Shown piece after piece: positions 1 through 6,879 of a stretch of DNA of 16,188 bases (positions are counted from its first letter, which is position 1; each line of letters opens with the position of its first letter). The translations under genes were made by a program, and so were the position numbers. Below the pieces are notes generated by a model that did not search any database, was not told where the DNA came from, and saw only the letters and a program-made list of their open reading frames with translations. The stretch comes from Gammaproteobacteria bacterium HGW-Gammaproteobacteria-14 (lineage in GTDB: Bacteria; Pseudomonadota; Gammaproteobacteria; Pseudomonadales; Alcanivoracaceae): NCBI GenBank assembly GCA_002840115.1, contig PGZG01000016.1, positions 1 to 16,188 on the forward strand, given 5' to 3'.

Positions 1-1314
1 TCGCAGGAATCGCGGCGCATGTCGGCGGCGCTGGCGGCGACGCAGCTCGTGCTCGCCCGCGCGCAGCGCCTCTCTGCGCTCGACGGTCTGGCCGCCGCCG
101 CCGCTGGCGTCACGTTTTTATTGTTGTTCGGGCCGAAGTTATTGCCCGCCCGGCGTAGCCCGGACGAGACTTTTGCTGATATGCGCAACTTTACCTTTGA
201 GGTTGCGGTTGCCCATGATGGCCCTCTGGTGGGCAAATCCATTGTTGATGCCGGATTGCGCCATCTCCAGCGAATTTATCTGGCGGAAATTGAACGTCAG
301 GGCAGCGTACTGACTGCGGTGTCGCCTGATGACATTTTGCAGGGTGGTGATCGGCTGGTTTTCGTTGGTGAAACCGAGGCAATTATTGATGTGCTGCGGA
401 TTAATGGGTTGGTGCCATCGGTAGGCCGACAGCCTGTTATTGAGCGCGATGTGCCGGAGAGAAAACTGGTTGAAGCGGTGGTCTCGCCGAGCTGTGAGGG
501 TGTTGGTAAAACGATAAAGGATGCCCGATTCCGTGATCGTTATGGCGCCGTAGTGCTGGCGGTGGCGCGTAACGGGGAGCATATCAAAGGTCGCTTGAGC
601 TCTATTATTTTACAGCCTGGTGATGTGTTGTTATTGGAAGCGCGGCCGGCTTTTGTCAGTCGGCAAAAATACTCTCGTGATTTTCTGTTGATCAGTGAGC
701 TGGAGGAAGAGCGGCCGAATCATAATCGTGCGCTGCTTTCCTGGAGTATTTTGTTGAGTCTGGTGTTATTGGCGACCTTCGGTGTCACCAGTATGTTGAA
801 TGCAGGCTTGTTGGGTGCGGGGGCCATGATCGCTACCCGCTGCTTAACGGTGGCGGAAGCGAAACGCAGCCTGGATTTGACGGTAATTATTACCATTGCA
901 GCAAGCTTTGCTGTGGGCAATGCGCTGCAGAAAACCGGTGCAGCGGGGTTTCTTGGGGAAACCATTCTGGGGTTTTCCGGGAGTAATCCGTTGCTGCTAT
1001 TGGTGCTTACTTACATCACAGTGTCGTTGTTAACGGAAACCATTACCAATAATGCGGCGGCCGTGATTATGCTGCCGATTGTGCTGGCTATGACGTCAGC
1101 ACTTGGGCTTAATGAAGCGCCGTTTGTGCTGGCGGTAATGATGGCCGCATCGGCCAGTTTCGCAACACCTCTGGGGTATCAAACTAACCTGATGGTGTAT
1201 GGACCCGGTGGCTACAAGTTTATTGATTTTCTGCGCATCGGTGTGCCGATGAATATTGTGGTGGGTGCTGCCACTATTTTGGCAATCACCCTGTTTTGGC
1301 CGCTGCAAGGGTAA
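1..1314 (+). CDS. SLC13/DASS-type transporter with two RCK_C domains, 3' part of gene
   Basis: Inner-membrane carrier of the divalent anion:sodium symporter superfamily; the substrate (sulfate, dicarboxylate or other anion) cannot be read from sequence. The frame is open to the window edge, so the gene starts outside; the first in-frame ATG at 19 is probably not the true start. Counting from that ATG, residues ~58-132 and ~148-215 are two tandem TrkA-C/RCK_C domains (GKSIVDAGL, GDRLVFVG; GKTIKDARF, PGDVLLLEA), the usual cytosolic insert of this subfamily. From ~240 follow hydrophobic helices with the SLC13 signatures TETITNNAAAVIMLPI and ATPLGYQTNLMVYGPGGYKF, and the protein ends in a last membrane helix. 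Whole members are near 590 aa, so about a quarter is missing. Bases 1 to ~100 are ~78% GC and encode an Ala/Arg-rich stretch unlike the expected membrane helices, so that part is suspect. It converges on the cytochrome gene. Confidence 0.85.
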   Translation, partial: SQESRRMSAALAATQLVLARAQRLSALDGLAAAAAGVTFLLLFGPKLLPARRSPDETFADMRNFTFEVAVAHDGPLVGKSIVDAGLRHLQRIYLAEIERQGSVLTAVSPDDILQGGDRLVFVGETEAIIDVLRINGLVPSVGRQPVIERDVPERKLVEAVVSPSCEGVGKTIKDARFRDRYGAVVLAVARNGEHIKGRLSSIILQPGDVLLLEARPAFVSRQKYSRDFLLISELEEERPNHNRALLSWSILLSLVLLATFGVTSMLNAGLLGAGAMIATRCLTVAEAKRSLDLTVIITIAASFAVGNALQKTGAAGFLGETILGFSGSNPLLLLVLTYITVSLLTETITNNAAAVIMLPIVLAMTSALGLNEAPFVLAVMMAASASFATPLGYQTNLMVYGPGGYKFIDFLRIGVPMNIVVGAATILAITLFWPLQG

Positions 1315-1348
1315 GCTCCCCTGAGTTGTTCGGGAGCCCTTGCAGCGG
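1300..1348. terminator. Long interrupted hairpin between convergent genes
   Basis: The outer arms ccgctgcaagg (1300-1310) and ccttgcagcgg (1338-1348) are exact inverse complements. The inner arms gctccc (1315-1320) and gggagc (1332-1337) extend the stem after a 4-nt bulge, gtaa, that contains the transporter stop codon. The loop is 11 nt. No real T-tract follows on either strand, so termination strength is uncertain, but its place between two convergent stop codons (1314 and 1359) suggests a shared bidirectional terminator or 3'-end stabiliser. Confidence 0.6.
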
Positions 1349-1358
1349 AGTCTTGTGA

Positions 1359-3680
1359 TTACAGCGTTAAAACATACTGCACCAGCTCAGCAACATCGGC
1401 GCTATCCGCTGCGCACCAGGGGTGGGGCGTGGCCGGTAGTCCGATAGGGGTTGGTGTGCCCATTTCTGCGGGGCCATACAGAGCCCGCATCTTCTGATAA
1501 TCCCAATAGTAATGATCACGATCCCAGCCAACGGTCGTGAAGTAGCGGTGCCGCTCGATAAAGCGATTGCGTTGTGCTGGCACGGGGTCAAGCAGCCGCT
1601 CGCGGCTTTTGGGGACCCGGAAGACATCACCCTTGCGGTTAAGATCGGGCCAGTTTGCCGGTTGATCAATGCTGCCTAATGGCGGTCGAGCCGGGGCATG
1701 TAACGTGTAGTATTGGTTATACAGTGCGGAGCCTTCATGGCAGCGCTGCGGATTGACCAAGTCTTCGATATTGCGGACATGACCATCGCTGAGCAAGCCT
1801 CGCGACTGCACCCAGTAAATATTGCGCAGAAAGCTGGCGCGAATGGATTGCTGGTCTTTCTGATAAATTGTAGGAGCAAAGAAGCGGCCTACCTCGTCAA
1901 GGCGGAACATGCGCTCGTTGGTGTTGGCGCCAAGATGATCGTTATGGCAGCTGCCGCAGTCCCGGTTATAGCTTGCCTGCCCGGCGGACACAGCGGATTG
2001 CACGCCCGGAAAGTCTTGCCAGCCACGGCTTACGAACTCTCCTTCGCTGAGTGCGCCATTGCCGGTCTGGCTGACAAGTTTTCCGTTGCTTTTTAGCCAG
2101 CGATAGAGCCCGGCATTAATCAGATCATCATCATATTGATCAAGTGTTGTCATGTAGGCAGTGAGAGCCTGCAGGCCCTCTTTGCCCATGGAACCGGTGG
2201 CACCGTCGGGCTCCTGAGAATGAATATAGGAACCTTCAAACCCGACATAGGATTCGGTATGGGATAGTGATCGCCGAATGGACATGTAATTAGTGACATT
2301 GGGAATAACGATAGGAGAAAACTGATAATCATTGTCGGTTTTACTGCCTTCGTCGGCCATGCGAACAATATTGTGCTCGCCGGTGCCGGCTGGCATGTGG
2401 TACAGCAGCATGGTTTTATCAATGTGCGAGTTCCCTGTGGCCCAGGACGGTCCTGGCTCTCTGCCGCTAATGCCATCAAAGTTTGCGGTTGTGGCGCCGG
2501 GCTTATCACCGAGAATAGTCCACTTCATACTCCAGAGAGGGTTGGGCAATCCGGGGAATACTCGGGTGACAGACTCACCGGGCGCGGGCTCATAGGTAAT
2601 CTGATAGCCATGGCAGGAAGCACAGTTAAAACCAATGCGCTCGCCGCGGCCGACATAGGGGTGGCTTGATTCCGCATAACGATATCCTACCCAACCAGTA
2701 TCGCGAGTATTGCCTTTGGTTAACTGCGGCTCCACGGTAAGCAGTCCCGGTATCGGGTTTGGCTGTGGGTAGGGGTTGAAGTAAATGTCACGCCATGCCT
2801 CTTCGGGAACCTGATTCTTTTCTAACGGGTAGGCCCCGAATAGTAATAAAGGGTCCGCAGTTTGCCGAGTTATTGGGTCGCGTGTTTGGTAGTTAAATAT
2901 TTTGTCCCATGCCAGATTGCGTACTGAGTGGGCCAGCCCGACATTAAAGTCGTAGGCCCAAAAAATTTCTCGCCCATAACGTACCATGTCATCAAAGTCC
3001 GGATTATTGACAGTAACCGGGATCGGGGTGATGGCCTTGCTTTCCTGACTGAGTAACGAGACCACGTCGCATTCGTGCTGGAAGTCTGTTTCAGTAATGC
3101 GTGCTGTTTGAGCATCAATAACGTTATGTGGCTCGCCTGGCCGGATTAATGATTGCAGCGTACCGATTCGCTTCTGCACCTGCAGCTGTAATGGCCCCTC
3201 ACTAATATGATCCGGAGCATAGAAAATTACTTCGTCGTCTCGCCAGCTAACGATATCCTTCGCCCAGCTGCTGTGGGTTTTGGGGATTTCAAAATTAACC
3301 TGTTTGATGATATCTAGCCGCTGCTCAAACATTCTGAGATCGGTTTCCAGCACCCGGGTATTACCGATCATGATCTTGCTGAAATCAATATCCGGACCTT
3401 GACCAAAGCCGTTGCCACGCAGGGTAATCAGATCTCCGGGAAACAGGGCTGCCGGGGTGTCGGCGGATAAAGGTGTCCAGGCGGATACCTCATTGATTAG
3501 CATCTCCGCAACGACCGGTTGTGGAAAATGCATGGCCGACAGGGCCCGTAGTTGTTCGCGAGAAAAATCAGTTTCGCAGATCTTCTCTTGCTTGGGGAAC
3601 TCACCAACGGAGTCACCAAGGCAACCGCCTAGCAGCAGGGTGACAGAAATAAGGCTGATATAACCGGTTATTGTTTTCAT
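1359..3680 (-). CDS. Di-heme c-type cytochrome lipoprotein, MauG/CCP/RoxA-like oxygenase or peroxidase
   Basis: Exported 773-aa lipoprotein: the signal peptide ends in lipobox LLGGC, Cys20, so it is probably membrane-anchored in the periplasm or outer membrane. Residues ~65-170 look like an IPT/TIG beta-sandwich (PGDLITLRGNGFG; later DDEVIFYAPDHISEGPLQLQV). Two heme-c sites are visible, C353-ASC-H357 and C575-GSC-H579, about 220 residues apart. After the second comes RNIYWVQSRGLLSDGHV, resembling the LRN...HDG segment of MauG/cytochrome c peroxidase-type di-heme enzymes. Two hemes at this spacing in a large protein recall rubber oxygenase RoxA (about 680 aa), and di-heme fatty-acid dioxygenases/diol synthases are known in Pseudomonas. 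Substrate is inferred only; an ordinary peroxidase remains possible. ATG 3680 has SD GGAG six nt upstream. Divergent from the MalT-type regulator, which may control it. Confidence 0.75.
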   Translation of the reverse strand: MKTITGYISLISVTLLLGGCLGDSVGEFPKQEKICETDFSREQLRALSAMHFPQPVVAEMLINEVSAWTPLSADTPAALFPGDLITLRGNGFGQGPDIDFSKIMIGNTRVLETDLRMFEQRLDIIKQVNFEIPKTHSSWAKDIVSWRDDEVIFYAPDHISEGPLQLQVQKRIGTLQSLIRPGEPHNVIDAQTARITETDFQHECDVVSLLSQESKAITPIPVTVNNPDFDDMVRYGREIFWAYDFNVGLAHSVRNLAWDKIFNYQTRDPITRQTADPLLLFGAYPLEKNQVPEEAWRDIYFNPYPQPNPIPGLLTVEPQLTKGNTRDTGWVGYRYAESSHPYVGRGERIGFNCASCHGYQITYEPAPGESVTRVFPGLPNPLWSMKWTILGDKPGATTANFDGISGREPGPSWATGNSHIDKTMLLYHMPAGTGEHNIVRMADEGSKTDNDYQFSPIVIPNVTNYMSIRRSLSHTESYVGFEGSYIHSQEPDGATGSMGKEGLQALTAYMTTLDQYDDDLINAGLYRWLKSNGKLVSQTGNGALSEGEFVSRGWQDFPGVQSAVSAGQASYNRDCGSCHNDHLGANTNERMFRLDEVGRFFAPTIYQKDQQSIRASFLRNIYWVQSRGLLSDGHVRNIEDLVNPQRCHEGSALYNQYYTLHAPARPPLGSIDQPANWPDLNRKGDVFRVPKSRERLLDPVPAQRNRFIERHRYFTTVGWDRDHYYWDYQKMRALYGPAEMGTPTPIGLPATPHPWCAADSADVAELVQYVLTL

Positions 3681-3691
3681 TGTATGCTCCG

Positions 3692-3735
3692 GGAGACCTG
3701 AGCAGCGGTGACATTATGTTTTCTTGGGGGTCTCC
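3692..3735. promoter_or_regulatory. Inverted repeat GGAGACC/GGTCTCC upstream of the cytochrome gene
   Basis: GGAGACC (3692-3698) and GGTCTCC (3729-3735) form exact 7-bp arms separated by 30 nt, directly upstream of the cytochrome ribosome binding site (SD at 3687-3690). On the minus strand the spacer holds CATAAT, a possible -10 hexamer, without a convincing -35. It could be a two-site operator or, if transcription starts further upstream, an mRNA stem whose 3' arm ends beside the SD. Function is inferred. Confidence 0.35.
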
Positions 3736-3774
3736 AATACCGGGAAAGAATGCGCCTCTGGGGAGAGCCTGTCC

Positions 3775-3791
3775 CCCCTCTTGAGGAGGGG
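3775..3791. repeat. Short G/C hairpin in the divergent intergenic region
   Basis: cccctc (3775-3780) pairs with gagggg (3786-3791) over a 5-nt loop, roughly midway between the divergent cytochrome and regulator genes. No T-tract follows on either strand. Together with the inverted repeat at 3692-3735 and the -10 at 3887 this is what the 226-bp region 3681-3906 holds. Role unknown; it could be part of a regulatory site. Confidence 0.3.
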
Positions 3792-3886
3792 AGCACATTT
3801 GTGATCGTCAGGGTGTGCTAGCGTTGCGGCGCATTAACAAAAATGCTTCGCCGATAAAGACCGGAAGGCTATTAATCATTAGTCAC

Positions 3887-3892
3887 TATAAT
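3887..3892 (+). promoter_or_regulatory. Candidate -10 hexamer of the MalT-type regulator
   Basis: Exact TATAAT, 14 nt before the ATG at 3907. No recognisable -35 lies at 16-18 bp spacing, which would fit an activator-dependent or weak promoter. If used, the 5' leader would be only about 8 nt and the mRNA nearly leaderless; consistent with this, no Shine-Dalgarno sequence precedes the ATG (the upstream bases are A-rich). Confidence 0.4.
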
Positions 3893-3906
3893 AAGAAAAA
3901 AATACT

Positions 3907-6594
3907 ATGAGTTCGTGGCGCAAGAATACATTAACCCGTAATGAGCGCAGTTTGATATTGCGAAACGGCCTTGTTGAGCTGATTGATCGCTGTGTCTCAT
4001 CACCTCTGACATTAATGTTGGCTCCGGCGGGTAGTGGTAAAACTACCGCTCTCCAGCAGTGGCGCACCATGCGTCCGGAGCATAGAGTGGTAAACCTGTC
4101 GATGGGTTCGGCGCATGCCGATCCGGTGCATTTTTTCCGTTACTGGCTGGAAGCCATGCGCGAGCAGGTGCCGGAGTTCGATACTTTTTCCTATAACCAG
4201 TTGGTCGCTGATGCTGCACTGCCGGCCAGTGTGGTTGCAGAGTCATTATTGCATTCGTTTGAGTCAGTAGCTCAGCCATTGATTGTGGTTCTGGATGACT
4301 TTCAATACGCCAATGGCACTCTGATTGAGCAGGTCTTTGACCATCTGATTACGCGGTTGCCAAAAAATATTCATTTGTTGATTGTCTCCCGTGTGCAGCC
4401 GGGATTTGCCCTTGGCAAGCTTCAGCTTGAGAGTTCACTGGCAGTCATTGACCGCGAAGATCTGGATTTCCATGTGGATGATCTACGGGCTCTGGCGTCC
4501 ATGATGCTGGGGCACGACTTGCAGGACCATGAAATTAATTACCTGATGGGGGTGACAGAGGGCTGGATAGCCGGTGTCCGTTTTGCATTGCTGGCGCAGG
4601 AGCATCATCCGCAGCCATCGGACGCGACCGCTTTCGATGGTCGGCATCCGGGAATCATCGACTATTTTGCGCAGGTGGTGTTGAGGGACCTTCCCGATGA
4701 TGAGCGTGACCTGTTGCTTGCGGTATCGATAGTGGACCGTTTTAGTGCTCCATTATGTCAGGCCATGACGGGTCGTTCGGATGCGGCGCGTATTATTGAA
4801 AGCCTGATATCCCGGGAGCTGTTTATTCAGCCATTGGGTGATAAGCCCGGATGGTATCGTTTTCATGGGTTATTTCAGGAGTTTCTCCGCAATCGTTTGC
4901 TAACAGATGCGCCAGAAATGCTGCCGAAGCTTCATCGTTGTGCAGCCCAGTGGCTATGCGATGAAGGCGAGTACGAAGCTGCGCTTCAGCACGCTCATCA
5001 TTGTCATGATGATGCCTGGTTCACCTCATTGCTGGAGCAGTGCTGCGATCGGTGGTCAAAAAAGGGAGATTTTCCTTCGGTCTTGCGCTGGCTCGTGGAC
5101 TTCCCAGAGGAGCAATTACTGCGTAATACGGACCTTGGATTTCCCCTGATAGCGGCGCTCATTCTTTCCAGAAAGTTTAATCAGGCTCGCTATTATCTGG
5201 ATCTGTTTCAGGAAACGCCTCGTGATGATGCCAGTGGCCGATTGGTGGATGACTCTAATGGTCCATTTCTCGAGGTTATGCTGCAGTTATTCCAGCAGGA
5301 GACCCATTTCCGTTTGAGCGCGGATCGGGCTGCTTTGATGGATGCCGTTTCTCATCGTGATATGCGTGCTTTTTCATTGGCTATACTGGCCTACCACCAT
5401 TATTTGCGAGCGGAGTTTTCATCGGCGTTGGGCTATGCCCAGCGGGCGAAGGACATATTGGCCCAGTTAGGCTATGAGTATCTGGAGAGTTATGCAGACC
5501 TGATTCTGGTTCAATGTGATCGTCACGCCGGTCGCATGTTACAGAGTATGCAGTTGGCGCAGAACGCATTCTTCCGGCACGACAAAAATGACAGATATAG
5601 CCCAGCCTGGGTTAACGCGGCAACAGCCATCGCGGTGGTTCGTTATGAACAGAATATGTTGGGTGAAGCGCAGCGCCTATGTGAGGAACTGGTGCCATTG
5701 GTTAGCGCATCCTGCGCCACGGAGATTATTACTGCTGCATACCTGACGTTGGTGCGAGTGCTGCATATTGGTGGTTATGCCGGACGAGCCCAGCGGCTGA
5801 TGCTGCATCTGGAGCGGGTCTTACAGCTGGGTGTCTATGATCGCTTCATGGGCCAGCTGGCCCATGAAAGCATGCGTCAGGCGTTTATTACCGATGCGAC
5901 TAGTACAACGACTACATCTGCCACTGCGGTTAACCGTGTAGCGGAGCATTATCAGTTGGATCGGCGCCTTGCCCGCGGCGGCTGGGATCATCCTCTGGGC
6001 TATGATGAAAGCTGGGAGCGATACGGTTTGGCGACTGCGCTCTGGCTAAGGGCCTGCGATGAGTTGAATGAAGCCAGCCAGCTGCTCGGCAAGCTGGCCG
6101 TCGTTCTGCGCCGGGATCGGGTGATGGCGCGTCTGGTGGTTGTGGAGGCGAATCAGGCGGTGTTGCTATCACTGCAAGGACGACAGCCACAGGCCATAGA
6201 GTGGCTGCGTCGTATTATCGAAGAACATGGTGTCGAGTGCGTTAATCGCACTGTGTTTGACGAAGCGCCGGGACTCAGTGAGTTGATGGTGATTGGCTTG
6301 CGTCAGGGTGTTATCCGAGTGCCGACAATTTATATCAGTATGTTTGCGGACCTTCTTGAGGAGCAAGAGCCTGCGGTTGTGCAGGCTGCTGAGACCATTG
6401 CCGTGCCAACAGCCACTGTTCTGACACAGCGAGAGACTGAAATTCTGACGTTGCTGCGTCAGGGTCTGTCGAATCAGGCAATCAGCGACCGAACCGGCGT
6501 CGCATTGTCGACGATCAAGTGGCATTTGAAGAATATTTTTGCCAAGTTAGGTGTTTCAAGTCGTGCGGAGGCCATTGTTTTGGATGAGCTTTAA
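3907..6594 (+). CDS. MalT-type LuxR-family transcriptional activator (STAND ATPase)
   Basis: Large 895-aa cytoplasmic signal-transduction ATPase of the MalT class (E. coli MalT is about 900 aa). The N-terminus has the family preamble and Walker A, APAGSGKTT (residues 39-47); Walker B is LIVVLDD (125-131). The NTPase region is followed by a long helical, TPR-like middle (about 350-800) that in this class binds the inducer, and residues 839-895 form a LuxR/GerE HTH (LTQRETEIL, SNQAISDRTGVALSTIKWHL). ATP plus ligand normally drives oligomerisation and activation at promoters. The ligand is not readable. It sits between the divergent di-heme cytochrome and the downstream alpha-dioxygenase fusion, so both are its most likely targets. 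The start is set by family alignment: the segment just before Walker A matches MalT-like proteins, although no SD is visible. Confidence 0.88.
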   Translation: MSSWRKNTLTRNERSLILRNGLVELIDRCVSSPLTLMLAPAGSGKTTALQQWRTMRPEHRVVNLSMGSAHADPVHFFRYWLEAMREQVPEFDTFSYNQLVADAALPASVVAESLLHSFESVAQPLIVVLDDFQYANGTLIEQVFDHLITRLPKNIHLLIVSRVQPGFALGKLQLESSLAVIDREDLDFHVDDLRALASMMLGHDLQDHEINYLMGVTEGWIAGVRFALLAQEHHPQPSDATAFDGRHPGIIDYFAQVVLRDLPDDERDLLLAVSIVDRFSAPLCQAMTGRSDAARIIESLISRELFIQPLGDKPGWYRFHGLFQEFLRNRLLTDAPEMLPKLHRCAAQWLCDEGEYEAALQHAHHCHDDAWFTSLLEQCCDRWSKKGDFPSVLRWLVDFPEEQLLRNTDLGFPLIAALILSRKFNQARYYLDLFQETPRDDASGRLVDDSNGPFLEVMLQLFQQETHFRLSADRAALMDAVSHRDMRAFSLAILAYHHYLRAEFSSALGYAQRAKDILAQLGYEYLESYADLILVQCDRHAGRMLQSMQLAQNAFFRHDKNDRYSPAWVNAATAIAVVRYEQNMLGEAQRLCEELVPLVSASCATEIITAAYLTLVRVLHIGGYAGRAQRLMLHLERVLQLGVYDRFMGQLAHESMRQAFITDATSTTTTSATAVNRVAEHYQLDRRLARGGWDHPLGYDESWERYGLATALWLRACDELNEASQLLGKLAVVLRRDRVMARLVVVEANQAVLLSLQGRQPQAIEWLRRIIEEHGVECVNRTVFDEAPGLSELMVIGLRQGVIRVPTIYISMFADLLEEQEPAVVQAAETIAVPTATVLTQRETEILTLLRQGLSNQAISDRTGVALSTIKWHLKNIFAKLGVSSRAEAIVLDEL

Positions 6595-6745
6595 GGCTCA
6601 TTATTTCGTATTAACTTGTAGTCGTTTGTCTGGTTTCTCGGCTGATATTTTGTAACCTGATTCGCACTTCTCTAATGCATTTTCTGTGTGCCTCCGATTG
6701 CTATCAGAAAGGCATTATTTACCGTGTCATTCGTCGCTGTCATTG

Positions 6746-6774
6746 GCCCCCTCCTTAGTGGGGGCGTGCTTTTT
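6746..6774 (+). terminator. Intrinsic terminator after the regulator gene
   Basis: Stem gccccc (6746-6751)/gggggc (6760-6765) with loop tccttagt, then gtgcttttt. Placed ~150 nt after the regulator stop and ~105 nt before the dioxygenase ATG, it would separate the two transcription units, so the dioxygenase probably has its own promoter between 6775 and 6868. I found no convincing -35/-10 pair there. Confidence 0.65.
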
Positions 6775-6803
6775 GAATCACTTTCGTCTCTGTGCGCTAA
6801 TGC

Positions 6804-6813
6804 CATCCGGATG
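6804..6813. promoter_or_regulatory. 10-bp palindrome upstream of the alpha-dioxygenase fusion
   Basis: CATCCGGATG is a perfect palindrome about 66 bp before the ATG, between the preceding terminator and the start codon, where an activator or repressor site could lie. A 10-bp palindrome can occur by chance and no second copy was seen next to the other oxygenase genes. Confidence 0.25.
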
Positions 6814-6879
6814 CCAAGGGTTCGCCTGTGTTTCCAGCGGTGAACTCTGGCAATAACAACAAATATATGGAGAAAGATC

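Noticed and set aside
139..582. 147-aa open frame on the minus strand inside the transporter gene
   Set aside because: Antisense to the RCK domains of a recognised protein; no homology and a composition typical of shadow frames.
1713..2096. 127-aa open frame on the plus strand inside the cytochrome gene
   Set aside because: It overlaps the region encoding the second heme site of a well-supported gene on the other strand; no family features.
1331..3710. Similarity between cgggagcccttgcagcgg (near 1331) and cgggagacctgagcagcgg (near 3690), as if a repeat flanked the cytochrome gene
   Set aside because: The match is imperfect and short, and at 1331 the sequence is already explained by the hairpin arms; not enough to call a repeat.
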